Shown: in pieces, positions 34,186-42,617 of the stretch
How positions within the stretch are numbered: the first letter of the stretch is position 1
Layout: each line of letters starts with the position of its first letter
From: Pseudomonadota bacterium
GTDB taxonomy: Bacteria; Pseudomonadota; Gammaproteobacteria; Halothiobacillales; Halothiobacillaceae
Direction of reading: 5' to 3'
Length of the DNA stretch: 50,854 nucleotides
Assembly (NCBI GenBank): GCA_021801265.1
Contig: JAJYYE010000006.1
Span: forward strand, 1-50,854
The notes under the pieces: generated by a model
The model's input: only the letters and a program-made list of their open reading frames with translations
Told to the model about the DNA's origin: nothing
Databases searched by the model: none
Position numbers and translations under genes: made by a program

Positions 34186-35448
34186 CTAACGGAGCGGGGT
34201 ATCCGCGAGACCCAACACATTTTGCACAGCATGCACTGTGGGCAGATCACCACTGGCACACGCTTCGCGTAACACCACGGTCGGGTGGTGGATGAGCCGA
34301 TTGGTGAGCGTATTGGCCAGAAAATCCAAGGCTTCTGCCGGGGTTTTGCCTGCAGCCAGCAGGGATTTGGCACGAAATAACGCATCATCACGCATCTGCT
34401 CTGATTGCTGCCGATAGGACTTAATCAGTTCAGCACCCGTTTGTAACTGTACCCATTCGAGAAAGTGACCCACTTGCAAGTTGATAATTTCTTCAGCCTG
34501 TTCGGCGGCGGCCGCACGCGACTTTTGACCTTCATCAATGACAGTTTTCAGATCATCCACGGTGTAGAGATACACGTCTTGCAATTCCGCCACTTGCGGC
34601 TCGATATCTCGCGGAACGGCAATATCCACCATAAAAATCGGGCGGCGTTTACGCTGTTTCAAGGCTTGCTCGACCGCCCCCTTCCCCAGTATGGGCACCG
34701 GGCTTGCTGTCGAGGAAATCACCACATCCGCTTTGTGGAGATGCTTGGGAATATCGGCCAGGCTAATGGCAATACCGCCAAATTGTTCCGCCAAATGATG
34801 CGCCCGCTCAATCGAGCGATTCGCAACAATCACTTGATGCAACCCATTACCCTGCAAATGACGCGCGCACAACTCAATCGTTTCACCCGCACCAATCAAC
34901 AGGGCAGTTTTTTGGGAAAAATCGCCAAAAATCTGTTTGGCAAGGCTCACCGCCGCAAACGCGACTGAAACCGGGCTTGCACCAATTTGGGTATCAGTAC
35001 GCACCTGTTTCGCTACAGAAAAAGTATGCTGAAACAATCGATTAAGCACAGGGCCCAGCGCTTGGGCATCCTGTGCAACGGTGAATGCATCCTTAATTTG
35101 ACCGAGGATTTGGGGCTCGCCCAGCACCATCGAATCAAGCCCGCAGGCCACCCGCATCAAGTGACGGATGGCCAGCTCATCCTTATGCGCATAGACATAG
35201 GGTGCGATGGATTCGACGGGGATTTGGTGAAATGCGGCCAGCCACTCGACCAAGTTCTCGCGCACGCAATTGGAGCGGGCATAAATTTCGGTGCGATTGC
35301 AGGTGGAAACAATCGCGACTTCTTTGGCGCCGCAATTGTGGATTAAACCATCCAGCGCAGAAACAAGGCGCTCCGGGCCAAAAGCGATGCGCTCGCGCAC
35401 ATCCACTGGGGCTGTTTTATGATTTAAACCGAACGCGATAAGTGACAT
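34186..35448 (-). CDS. hemA: Glutamyl-tRNA reductase (HemA)
   Basis: A 420-residue enzyme. The N-terminus LIAFGLNHKTAPVDVRERI, the catalytic Cys in VSTCNRTEIYA, the Rossmann region ALLIGAGETIELCARHLQ and the C-terminal dimerisation helix are all typical. It reduces glutamyl-tRNA-Glu to glutamate-1-semialdehyde, the committing step of C5-pathway haem synthesis. In other gammaproteobacteria HemA is controlled by haem-dependent proteolysis via its N-terminus. It is the first gene of hemA-prfA-prmC-orf-moeB. The 110-bp region upstream (35449-35558) separates it from the PAP2 gene on the same strand and should hold its promoter. Confidence 0.97.
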   Translation of the reverse strand: MSLIAFGLNHKTAPVDVRERIAFGPERLVSALDGLIHNCGAKEVAIVSTCNRTEIYARSNCVRENLVEWLAAFHQIPVESIAPYVYAHKDELAIRHLMRVACGLDSMVLGEPQILGQIKDAFTVAQDAQALGPVLNRLFQHTFSVAKQVRTDTQIGASPVSVAFAAVSLAKQIFGDFSQKTALLIGAGETIELCARHLQGNGLHQVIVANRSIERAHHLAEQFGGIAISLADIPKHLHKADVVISSTASPVPILGKGAVEQALKQRKRRPIFMVDIAVPRDIEPQVAELQDVYLYTVDDLKTVIDEGQKSRAAAAEQAEEIINLQVGHFLEWVQLQTGAELIKSYRQQSEQMRDDALFRAKSLLAAGKTPAEALDFLANTLTNRLIHHPTVVLREACASGDLPTVHAVQNVLGLADTPLR

Positions 35449-35558
35449 ATCCGGGGATTATAGCCTGTCAAAGTGGATAGCCGCATCCTGCACAGTAGAT
35501 ATTGAGCAGATTGTATAAGCAAAGCCTGAAATACGCTTTGCCTGACTTATCATCCGCC

Positions 35559-36410
35559 TCATTCTTTACGCCCTAAATCCCGCAACGGCAAGCGCTGCCG
35601 ATTGCGATACAACGGCCAGTAACGCCCCGACGCCAGTACCAATGCCAACAAACCCATAACTGCTACCGACCAGTTCGCCCACAATCCCAGCGGATAACCG
35701 GCATCAAACCAGGGCGAGGATAAAGCGCAAATGGCGGTGATCACGATGGCTATTGGCATCGGCCAGCGCGCATGATTTAACTTTGGCCAAATCGATAATA
35801 GCTTGTGTGCCAGCACGACCGACATCAAACCAATGATGCTTCCAGCCAAGACATCCGTCGGCCAATGCACCCCCACGGCCATACGTGAGATGCCGAGCAG
35901 GGCGGCGGCGGCCAGCACCAACGCGGTCCAACGAATTGACAGCCGCAAACCAACAATCATCAGCCCCGCCAAGGTAAATGCCGTCACCGCGTGCCCCGAA
36001 GGAAAGCTGCCATGATCGAGCCGATGGCCAATCAAATGCATCATATCGGCCGCCAGTACGGCGGGTGGACGCGGCACATCCAGTATGGGTTTAATTGTGT
36101 GCGTAATCAGGGTGGCGATGACCGCCGAAACCAATAATAGTGCGGCTAAGCGGGGACGTAAAAGCAGTACAGGTAAAAACAAACCCAAGGCCAAATAGGT
36201 ATCCGCCAATGACGTCATGCCTGACCAAAAATGGGGCGCCAGAGGGCCTAAATTATTGAATCCATGAAACACCGCTATGCGCGAATCAGGAAAAACACTT
36301 AATAAAATCAATGCAATTGAGGCGGTCATCGCAAAACCACAGGCCAAACGCAAACCCGGCAAGGTATTGAGGTTAATACCATCTGAAGATGTACGATCCC
36401 AAAAGCTCAT
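35559..36410 (-). CDS. PAP2-family membrane phosphatase
   Basis: A 283-residue protein from ATG 36410, with GGAGG upstream and a 4-nt ATGA overlap with the glycosyltransferase stop; a GTG-rich extension to 36449 is not needed. About six to eight TM helices surround a complete PAP2 site: KPILDVPRP (KxxxxxxRP), FPSGHA (PSGH) and SRMAVGVHWPTDVLAG (SRxxxxxHxxxD). Such enzymes dephosphorylate lipid phosphates in the outer leaflet: undecaprenyl pyrophosphate (BacA-like), phosphatidic acid, or lipid A (LpxE/F). The coupled glycosyltransferase suggests polyprenyl-phosphate or lipid A work. Substrate not decided by sequence. Confidence 0.9.
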   Translation of the reverse strand: MSFWDRTSSDGINLNTLPGLRLACGFAMTASIALILLSVFPDSRIAVFHGFNNLGPLAPHFWSGMTSLADTYLALGLFLPVLLLRPRLAALLLVSAVIATLITHTIKPILDVPRPPAVLAADMMHLIGHRLDHGSFPSGHAVTAFTLAGLMIVGLRLSIRWTALVLAAAALLGISRMAVGVHWPTDVLAGSIIGLMSVVLAHKLLSIWPKLNHARWPMPIAIVITAICALSSPWFDAGYPLGLWANWSVAVMGLLALVLASGRYWPLYRNRQRLPLRDLGRKE

Positions 36411-37432
36411 AGCACCTCCGAAGGAGTAGATGACTGGGCTTGACACCAATCCGCCTGTTCAAGTCCAGCCAAAGCGGCGGGGCGAATGTGGTACGACTTG
36501 ACCTCTTTAGACTCGTAATACGTCCGCGAGAGCATTTCTGAAAGCACGCCCGTCGTCAAAATTTGCACCGCGATCAGTACAAGCATAATCCCCACCATGA
36601 ATAGCGGCCGATCGCCAATTCGCTCACCCAACATTTTCAGCACCAGCAAATAGGACAAAATCAAACCACCCAAGCTGCCGAAACCTAAACCCAACATGCC
36701 AAAAAAATGCGCAGGGCGGGCGGCGAATCGCATGAAAAAATAGACGGAAAGCAAATCGATAATGACGCGGAAGGTTCGCGATAAGCCGTATTTGGATACC
36801 CCCGCCGTCCTCGGGTGATGCGCCACCTCCTCCTCCTGGATTCGGCTGGGTGAGGTCTGCGTCGCGAGCCAGGCCGGAATAAATCGATGCATTTCCCCAT
36901 ACAACCGCACACCTTTAATTACCGATGCGCGAAAGACTTTAAGGCTGCAACCATAATCATGCAGCGTCACACCCGTAATTTTCCGAATCAGCCGATTCGC
37001 AATGCTTGAGGGCACTTTGCGCAACATCAAATTATCTTTGCGATTTTTACGCCAACCTGAAACCAAGTCTAAATCTTCCACCAATAAGCGACTCACCATC
37101 CGCGGAATATCCATCGGATCATTTTGCAAATCCCCATCCAACGTCGCGATGACCTCACCGCGAGCCAGATCAATCCCTGCTTGCATCGCGGCCGTTTGGC
37201 CGAAATTACGCGCCAGCGGTACTAAACGCACATGCAGTCCATACTGCGCTTGCCCCTGCGTAATCGCCCATACAGTACGATCCGATGAGCCATCATCAAC
37301 CAACAACAACTCCCATGGCGCAGGATAATTTGCCAATGCTTCATGAACGCGTTGCAACAGTGGGGCAATATTGTCTTGTTCATTAAATACGGGGATGACC
37401 AGCGACAAAGCTGCCGCGCGAAAAGGGGGCAT
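36407..37432 (-). CDS. Polyprenyl-phosphate glycosyltransferase, GT2 (DPM1/ArnC-like)
   Basis: A 341-residue protein. The GT-A domain (about 8-230) includes LSLVIPVFNEQDNI, LLLVDDGSSDRTV and the DxD region IATLDGDLQNDP. Two C-terminal TM helices (about 232-258 and 272-300) are followed by SEMLSRTYYESKEVKSYHIR, typical of undecaprenyl-phosphate glycosyltransferases such as ArnC. AGGAG lies 5 nt before the ATG. It likely transfers a sugar to undecaprenyl phosphate on the cytoplasmic face, with the coupled PAP2 phosphatase recycling or processing the carrier or product. The rest of an arn operon is absent. Confidence 0.9.
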   Translation of the reverse strand: MPPFRAAALSLVIPVFNEQDNIAPLLQRVHEALANYPAPWELLLVDDGSSDRTVWAITQGQAQYGLHVRLVPLARNFGQTAAMQAGIDLARGEVIATLDGDLQNDPMDIPRMVSRLLVEDLDLVSGWRKNRKDNLMLRKVPSSIANRLIRKITGVTLHDYGCSLKVFRASVIKGVRLYGEMHRFIPAWLATQTSPSRIQEEEVAHHPRTAGVSKYGLSRTFRVIIDLLSVYFFMRFAARPAHFFGMLGLGFGSLGGLILSYLLVLKMLGERIGDRPLFMVGIMLVLIAVQILTTGVLSEMLSRTYYESKEVKSYHIRPAALAGLEQADWCQAQSSTPSEVL

Positions 37433-37549
37433 ACGGGCTCCTGGTAATCGAAATTCACATGCACTCGAAGGGTTAAGTCCCTTGAGGCTAAAAAGGATAA
37501 GATTTTATGCCAAATTGGAAGTAAAAGCCCTTTCTACCGCGTTAACTGC

Positions 37550-38122
37550 TTATGACGTGGTTGGCGGCGAGGCGTGTTGCGGGGCAACATCCGGCCAGTA
37601 GTGCTGAAGTCGTTCGGTCAAACGCGTTAATGACGTGATGCCAACAAACACATCGACAATTTGGCCATTTTGGATCAAAACCAAAGTCGGCGTACCCATA
37701 ATTCGCAAAGACTGCGCCAATGCGCGATGCGAGAGTACCGACAAGTGGGCAATTCGCCCCGGATACTGCGTACTCAAACTGTCCAATGCGGGAGCCATGC
37801 GCCGACAGGCACTGCAGTTAGGCGCCTCAAATGACACCAAAACGTTCATCCCTTCCAACTCTGGAAGCTCGGCATCAGTTTGAGCTGCCTGGGATGGATG
37901 AATGGCTTCCCATAACGCGTGAGGAACCCACTGCCCTCGAGCGGATTTAGCGCGGCGCAGCACCACCCATTGCCCTAATAAAATGAGTAAAACCAAGGAA
38001 AATAATACGGCGGGAACAGTTAAATCGGGCACAAATATCAGCCTCCAACACAATATAAAGATCGCACTCATGCCAACCGCGAAGCAAGCGCCGCATACAA
38101 TAGCATTGAACAAAATACCCAT
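37550..38122 (-). CDS. Membrane-anchored thioredoxin-like protein (CSAC)
   Basis: About 190 residues from ATG 38122; a TTG at 38173 is an alternative and would end beside the divergent DUF815 gene start. Two TM helices (about 2-26 and 34-55) precede a soluble thioredoxin domain (about 85-180): VLVSFEAPNCSACRRMAPAL with the CSAC active site instead of CGPC, and MGTPTLVLI with the cis-Pro. The C-terminus is Pro/Thr-rich. With the domain in the cytosol or periplasm undecided, it may reduce membrane or periplasmic disulfides. It is divergent from the DUF815 ATPase. Confidence 0.85.
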   Translation of the reverse strand: MGILFNAIVCGACFAVGMSAIFILCWRLIFVPDLTVPAVLFSLVLLILLGQWVVLRRAKSARGQWVPHALWEAIHPSQAAQTDAELPELEGMNVLVSFEAPNCSACRRMAPALDSLSTQYPGRIAHLSVLSHRALAQSLRIMGTPTLVLIQNGQIVDVFVGITSLTRLTERLQHYWPDVAPQHASPPTTS

Positions 38123-38175
38123 ACACAGGGTCTGGCGCAAATAGGACTTTTTATCACATAGTTTAGGGCTCAATC

Positions 38176-39081
38176 ATGCATTTCAATTCATGTTCTCCAC
38201 GAAACAATCAACCTTGGCAAGCGCTATTTGAGCAATTGAATCAAAACAGTCATCCGAGGCAACGCTTACAACCGGATACCCGTGCCATAGCCCAACGCTG
38301 GCAGCCCAATCACGGGTTCACTGTCATTCATCAGCCTGCCTTAATTGCCCCGGCGGAACTTCTCCACCGCGAACGCCAGTGGGCACAGATTGAGCGGAAT
38401 ACCCGATTGTTCTTACAAGGAAAGCCTGCCAACCATGTGCTACTTTGGGGCGCGCGCGGCACAGGAAAAAGTTCGCTCATACGCGCTTTATTAACCCAAC
38501 AGGGCGGCAAAGAGTTAGGCATGATTGAACTGGATCGTGAGGGGCTTATCGGCTTGGCAGATTTAATCCAAATTCTGAGCAAACAAACCCGTCACTACAT
38601 TTTATTCGTGGATGATTTATCGTTTGAAGCCAATGATTCCAGCTACAAAGGTCTCAAAGCCCTGTTGGATGGCTCATTGATGGCGCCGCCCAATAATGTC
38701 TTGATCTATGCCAGTTCCAACCGACGTCATCTCCTACCCGAAACCATGCAAGACAACCTAGCCGCTGCCGTGATAGACCATGAACTTCATGAAGGCGATG
38801 CAATCGACGAAAAAATTTCACTATCTGAGCGCTTCGGCCTGTGGTTGGCCTTTCATCCCTTTAATCAAGAGCAATACTTGGATATTGTGCGCGCTCACAT
38901 AGCCACTCTGCGCGGCGATACGGCAGAGCAGGAAGCGCATTTGCGCGATGAAACACTCTGGCGGCAAGAAGCGCTCAAGTTCGCGCGGCTTCGAGGCTCG
39001 CGCAGTGGGCGGGTAGCACATCAGTTTGCCCGATTTTGGCAAGCTGAGAATTTACCCGAAATTAATTACCCATCACTTTGA
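38176..39081 (+). CDS. DUF815-family AAA ATPase
   Basis: A 301-residue P-loop ATPase. The N-terminal ~90 residues are basic and polar, then Walker A HVLLWGARGTGKSSLIRALL (about 88-107), Walker B HYILFVDDLSFE (about 136-147) and a sensor-like LIYASSNRRHLLP (about 176-188). LSERFGLWLAFHPFNQEQYL and the ending RSGRVAHQFARFW are family features. DUF815 proteins are AAA-like ATPases of unknown function, widely conserved in proteobacteria. AGGG precedes the ATG by 8 nt. It is divergent from the membrane thioredoxin gene. Confidence 0.92.
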   Translation: MHFNSCSPRNNQPWQALFEQLNQNSHPRQRLQPDTRAIAQRWQPNHGFTVIHQPALIAPAELLHRERQWAQIERNTRLFLQGKPANHVLLWGARGTGKSSLIRALLTQQGGKELGMIELDREGLIGLADLIQILSKQTRHYILFVDDLSFEANDSSYKGLKALLDGSLMAPPNNVLIYASSNRRHLLPETMQDNLAAAVIDHELHEGDAIDEKISLSERFGLWLAFHPFNQEQYLDIVRAHIATLRGDTAEQEAHLRDETLWRQEALKFARLRGSRSGRVAHQFARFWQAENLPEINYPSL

Positions 39082-39390
39082 TATATTGAATATTTATAAC
39101 TTATAAAATGGAGAAATCCGCTCAAGGGCAAGAAGAATACTTATTGATTAAATCAAAAATATTGCATCCACATGACGTTTTAATTGGCTTTTACGCAACA
39201 CATTAGAAAAAAATTAGAGGATCAGTGAAAAAACATCTTGTTTTAATTGATTAATGCTTTATCGTCAGTCGGGTATTTTTTGCGACGAGTATTTTACCGT
39301 ATGACAATTAATACCTGTGTGGCGAGTTTTTAGTGCTAAACACGCCGCACAGCTGAAACTGTAAGCACGTGTACGAGAGTATTTTTTCCG
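39082..39390. other. AT-rich leader region upstream of the RRM gene (309 bp)
   Basis: The gap between the DUF815 gene and the RRM gene holds no gene. It is strongly AT-rich on the left, with several T-runs. A 36-nt hairpin (39316-39351) sits just upstream of the RRM start. A near-duplicate motif occurs: ACGAGTATTTTACCG (near 39285) and ACGAGAGTATTTTTTCCG (39373-39390), each followed closely by ATG. It is probably a promoter with a long, structured 5' leader. Confidence 0.6.
39316..39351 (+). promoter_or_regulatory. 5'-leader hairpin upstream of the RRM gene
   Basis: TGTGTGGCG pairs with CGCCGCACA over nine positions, one of them U-G. An inner TTTA/TAAA stem closes a GTGC loop, with an internal loop between. 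It ends 39 nt before the ATG, and no strong ribosome binding site lies in between. Position and structure fit a regulatory element such as a temperature- or protein-responsive leader; that role is inference. Confidence 0.5.
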
Positions 39391-39699
39391 ATGATTAATA
39401 TCTATGTTGGCAACCTGTCCTATCAATCTGGCGATGCAGACGTTCTAGCTGCTTTTGAAGCATTTGGTGAAGTTAAATCTGCCAAAGTGATTCAAGATAT
39501 GGCCACAGGTCGTTCAAAAGGCTTCGCGTTTGTTGAAATGGCCGATAAAACCGCTGGCTTAACTGCCATCGAACAGCTCGATAACACCGAGTTGAATGGT
39601 CGTAACATTCGTGTAAACGAAGCCCGCCCACGCGAGCGCACCAATGATCGCGGTGGTGACCGTGGTGGTGATCGTGGCGAGTTCCGCGCTCGCCGCTAA
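39391..39699 (+). CDS. Small RRM-type RNA-binding protein
   Basis: A 102-residue single-RRM protein. RNP2 is IYVGNLSY (about 4-11) and RNP1 is KGFAFVEM (about 43-50). The tail RERTNDRGGDRGGDRG is Arg/Gly/Asp-rich, as in cold-induced glycine-rich RNA-binding proteins and their bacterial counterparts. Such proteins bind single-stranded RNA and often respond to cold. No membrane part. The gene has a long AT-rich leader with a hairpin and a perfect palindrome after its stop, consistent with post-transcriptional control. Monocistronic by spacing. Confidence 0.93.
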   Translation: MINIYVGNLSYQSGDADVLAAFEAFGEVKSAKVIQDMATGRSKGFAFVEMADKTAGLTAIEQLDNTELNGRNIRVNEARPRERTNDRGGDRGGDRGEFRARR

Positions 39700-39721
39700 G
39701 CCCTAAAAGCTTACGTCGAGT

Positions 39722-39744
39722 AACCACCAATTTAATTGGTGGTT
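39722..39744. repeat. Perfect 11-bp inverted repeat downstream of the RRM gene
   Basis: AACCACCAATT and AATTGGTGGTT flank a single central T, an 11-bp perfect dyad just after the RRM stop. No T-run follows immediately, so it is not a classical terminator; a TTTTTTT run at 39785-39792 lies 40 nt on. It may stabilise the mRNA 3' end or be a protein-binding operator. Confidence 0.7.
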
Positions 39745-39823
39745 GGTTGCGAAATCCGGCTTCGAGTAAGGCTCTTTGTTGAGTCTTTTTTTATGCCTAA
39801 AATAAACACAAATCTATCATTTC

Positions 39824-40612
39824 TTATCGTGAAAATTCATCATCAGAAATTTCTTTTCCCACTACTGCATGATGATCTGCTTGATAGAGGTGCATATCAA
39901 ATTGGTGTGCGGGCAGCAATTCACCCGCTTCAATCCCCGGCACAGTAAACGCCAAACTAATCAGCACAGCATGTTTTTCGCCTTCACGCAGCCTTTTTCG
40001 CCAAACCGGCAGCATCGGTTCGGGCGACAGAAACGCGAATACAACATCAGACTCTGCCCACGATCGCCTCCAAAAATCACCAAACCAAATGCGGCAATTC
40101 GGTTGATTTCGACAGCGCCAGCGTGATATTGCGTACAATACGGGCGCACTTTCGATACCGACAAACGTGCACTCTGGCAACGCTTGCGCCATTCGCCACA
40201 ACAAGCGTCCATCGCCGCAGCCCAAATCAAGCAGGGATTTTTGCTGATCGCGGCGCATATAATCCACCAGCGCTTGGGCAACCATCGCATCCGATCGATA
40301 CAAGGGAATACGGGTAAAAATGGCATTCCACTGAAACGCCATCAGTAATATTGCCGCAAATAACCACCACCAAGAATTGATTGATAATGACAGTAACGCG
40401 GCCAAAGGTAAGACCAGCAATACGGCCCGCCACCAGGTGGGCAATAATCGCCACGTAATCAGCATCGAGAAAACACCCGACATCATGGCCATCAGCCAAA
40501 TCGGAACATGGGGCAAACCCGTAAATTTCAGCGCATAAACCGCGCTCATAGCCAAGGCAATCCCTAGGCTAAAACTCACGAGGGCAAGGATAAAACCAAA
40601 AATACGTGGCAC
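39824..40612 (-). CDS. Membrane-anchored class I SAM-dependent methyltransferase-like protein
   Basis: A 262-residue protein. The N-terminal ~100 residues contain about four hydrophobic helices; the following ~150 form a SAM-binding Rossmann fold. SLLDLGCGDGRLLWRMAQ (about 126-143) is motif I with the GxGxG pattern, TFVGIESAPVLYAISR carries the acidic residue of motif II, and FGDFWRRSW is next. No typical substrate motif is seen. Membrane attachment is unusual for this fold and suggests a lipid or membrane-protein substrate, or a tethered regulator. It starts 6 nt after motB, same strand, so it may belong to the motA-motB transcript. Substrate unknown. Confidence 0.75.
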   Translation of the reverse strand: MPRIFGFILALVSFSLGIALAMSAVYALKFTGLPHVPIWLMAMMSGVFSMLITWRLLPTWWRAVLLVLPLAALLSLSINSWWWLFAAILLMAFQWNAIFTRIPLYRSDAMVAQALVDYMRRDQQKSLLDLGCGDGRLLWRMAQALPECTFVGIESAPVLYAISRWRCRNQPNCRIWFGDFWRRSWAESDVVFAFLSPEPMLPVWRKRLREGEKHAVLISLAFTVPGIEAGELLPAHQFDMHLYQADHHAVVGKEISDDEFSR

Positions 40613-40618
40613 GGTAGC

Positions 40619-41656
40619 TTACGGTTTTGGAGGGAGGGCCGGGGCAATATCTTCAGGGTTCGTGATCGTGCCGGTTATCCCTTCAATGAGGGTTGAATTG
40701 GGTAATGATGACGGCGTGATAGGAGAAGCATTTGCAGAAGGCGTTGCCGCCGGAAGCGGCAATGTGACAGACGAATTTTTATCGGATGAAAAGTTTAGCG
40801 GATTAAGCACGCGATCTGCCGCACTATCATTCATGACCGTAATCGAAATCCGTCGATTACGCGGATCAGTCGGGGCATCAGGCAGTAAGGGCAACGCATC
40901 GGCCATGCCAACGACACGCAGCAATTTTTTCTCATCGTACCCATCGGCAACCAGTTCACGTCGCGCCGCATTGGCACGATCAGCGGAAAGCTCCCAGTTG
41001 GATCGATCGACGCCATTGTACGGCAGTGAATCGGTATGCCCTGCGATGGTGAGGCGATTGGGTAGTTGATTGATGACAGGCGCGAGCTTTTTCAAAATCT
41101 CGGCGGCGTACGGTTCAAGCTTCGTGGAGCTGAGTTTGAACATGGGGCGTTTGTCTTGATCAATGATTTGAATCCGCAGGCCATCGCGGGTCATATCAAG
41201 TTTGATTTGATCTTTATAAGCTTGCAGCGCCGGATCAACTTTGATGAGCGCTTCAAGTTCTTTTTTCAGGTCCTCGATCCGCTTTTTATCGGCCTCTTCA
41301 ATCTTTTTGCGGGCCTCTTCTTCGGTAATTTTTGTCTGATTGAGCGTGTCGCCGTTATGCACTTGGCCTTGTTTGCGGGTCAGGTCTTCGCCACCCGCAT
41401 TAATGAGGCTCACCGACATCCCGGCGCTTGGCCCACCCTCAAGGGTTACCTTGACGGGATTATTAAAATAATCGGCGATGCCTTCTAATTTCGCTTTACT
41501 CACGGATCCCAATAGCCACATGAGCAAGAAAAACGCCATCATAGCCGTAACAAAATCGGCATAAGCAATTTTCCACGCGCCCCCATGATGACCGCCATGG
41601 CCTTTGTTGACCTTTTTGATGATGATGGATTTGGCTTGATCCGGCTGTTCGGCCAT
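40619..41656 (-). CDS. motB: Flagellar motor protein MotB
   Basis: A 345-residue stator protein. The N-terminus is cytosolic and basic, then a single TM helix with AWKIAYADFVTAMMAFFLL, which carries the proton-binding Asp. A periplasmic linker with a long Lys/Glu-rich coiled region (about 105-150) leads to an OmpA-like peptidoglycan-binding domain (about 190-275; IAGHTDSLPYNG, NWELSADRANAARREL, PRNRRISITVM). The C-terminal ~60 residues are Pro/Ser/Ala-rich and variable. It anchors the MotA4B2 stator to the cell wall for flagellar torque. motA precedes it by 41 bp. Confidence 0.95.
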   Translation of the reverse strand: MAEQPDQAKSIIIKKVNKGHGGHHGGAWKIAYADFVTAMMAFFLLMWLLGSVSKAKLEGIADYFNNPVKVTLEGGPSAGMSVSLINAGGEDLTRKQGQVHNGDTLNQTKITEEEARKKIEEADKKRIEDLKKELEALIKVDPALQAYKDQIKLDMTRDGLRIQIIDQDKRPMFKLSSTKLEPYAAEILKKLAPVINQLPNRLTIAGHTDSLPYNGVDRSNWELSADRANAARRELVADGYDEKKLLRVVGMADALPLLPDAPTDPRNRRISITVMNDSAADRVLNPLNFSSDKNSSVTLPLPAATPSANASPITPSSLPNSTLIEGITGTITNPEDIAPALPPKP

Positions 41657-41697
41657 CGAGATTCTCTTTTACAACGGGGTACTGGACGAAAACGAAC

Positions 41698-42552
41698 TTA
41701 TTTTTTCTGCTTCAAGAAATCTTCGAGTTCCTGGAAGCCGGGGCGCTCGGATGAAAACAACACCTTACGACCAAACTCTGCCGCAACCTGGGGTGGGTAG
41801 CCATTCATGAAAGCAATCATTGACGCTTTAATACTTTGAAAATACTTGGTTGAGTCATTGACCTTGTGCTCCAAATTATTGGCGACGGGCGAAATATAGC
41901 CATACGAAATAAAAATACCCAAGAAGGTACCCACCAAGGCGGCCGCAATGAGTTTCCCCAATTCAGCGGGCGGCAAAGTGACCGACTCCATGACATGCAC
42001 TACGCCCAGAACCGCTGCAACAATACCAAACGCAGGCATTGCATCGGCCATTTTGGCGATATTGCTGCCAGGCATAGAAGCTTCTTGATGATGGGTATCG
42101 ATATCAATATCCATCAAGTTATCGATTTGGTGCACATCGAGCGTACTCGACACCATCAAACGCAAATAATCGGTAATAAATTCAAGGGCATGATGATCTG
42201 CAAGTACTTTAGGCGCCTCTTTAAAGAGCGCGCTGTTTTGCGGATCTTCAATATCTTCTTCGATGGCCATCAGGCCTTCTTTGCGCGCTCGCGTGAAGAT
42301 GTTGTACAGCAAGGCCAGCGTTTCCATATACAACGCTTTGTTATATTTGGATCCTTTAATCGCAGTACCAAAACCGCCTAGCGTCGCTTTGATGGTTTTG
42401 CCTGAGTTGGAACCCACGAACGCCGCGATGGCCGCACCGAGAATCATTAAATATTCAATCGGCTGCACGAGCACGGCCACATGGCCACCTGCCATGATGA
42501 AGCCACCGACGACCGAGATTGAGATGATGATCCATCCGATGATGAGCGTCAT
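41698..42552 (-). CDS. motA: Flagellar motor stator protein MotA
   Basis: A 284-residue inner-membrane protein. It has four TM helices, two near the N-terminus (about 3-23 and 32-48) and two at about 168-220. A large cytoplasmic loop (about 60-165) carries charged residues that meet FliG. The segments GGHVAVLVQPIEYLMILGAA and ADAMPAFGIVAAVLGVVHVM are typical of MotA. It conducts protons with MotB to drive rotation; other flagellar genes are not in the window. The upstream region (42553-42617) separates it from pepN. Expression is probably under the flagellar regulon, not visible here. Confidence 0.96.
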   Translation of the reverse strand: MTLIIGWIIISISVVGGFIMAGGHVAVLVQPIEYLMILGAAIAAFVGSNSGKTIKATLGGFGTAIKGSKYNKALYMETLALLYNIFTRARKEGLMAIEEDIEDPQNSALFKEAPKVLADHHALEFITDYLRLMVSSTLDVHQIDNLMDIDIDTHHQEASMPGSNIAKMADAMPAFGIVAAVLGVVHVMESVTLPPAELGKLIAAALVGTFLGIFISYGYISPVANNLEHKVNDSTKYFQSIKASMIAFMNGYPPQVAAEFGRKVLFSSERPGFQELEDFLKQKK

Positions 42553-42617
42553 GTTTATTCCAATTTAATCAAAAAGATCAGCAAAAAACTGATTATGCAA
42601 ACACCAGACTACCCTGA

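Noticed and set aside
40883-42568. Plus-strand open frames opposite motA and motB
   Set aside because: They are shadows of conserved minus-strand genes with clear family motifs.
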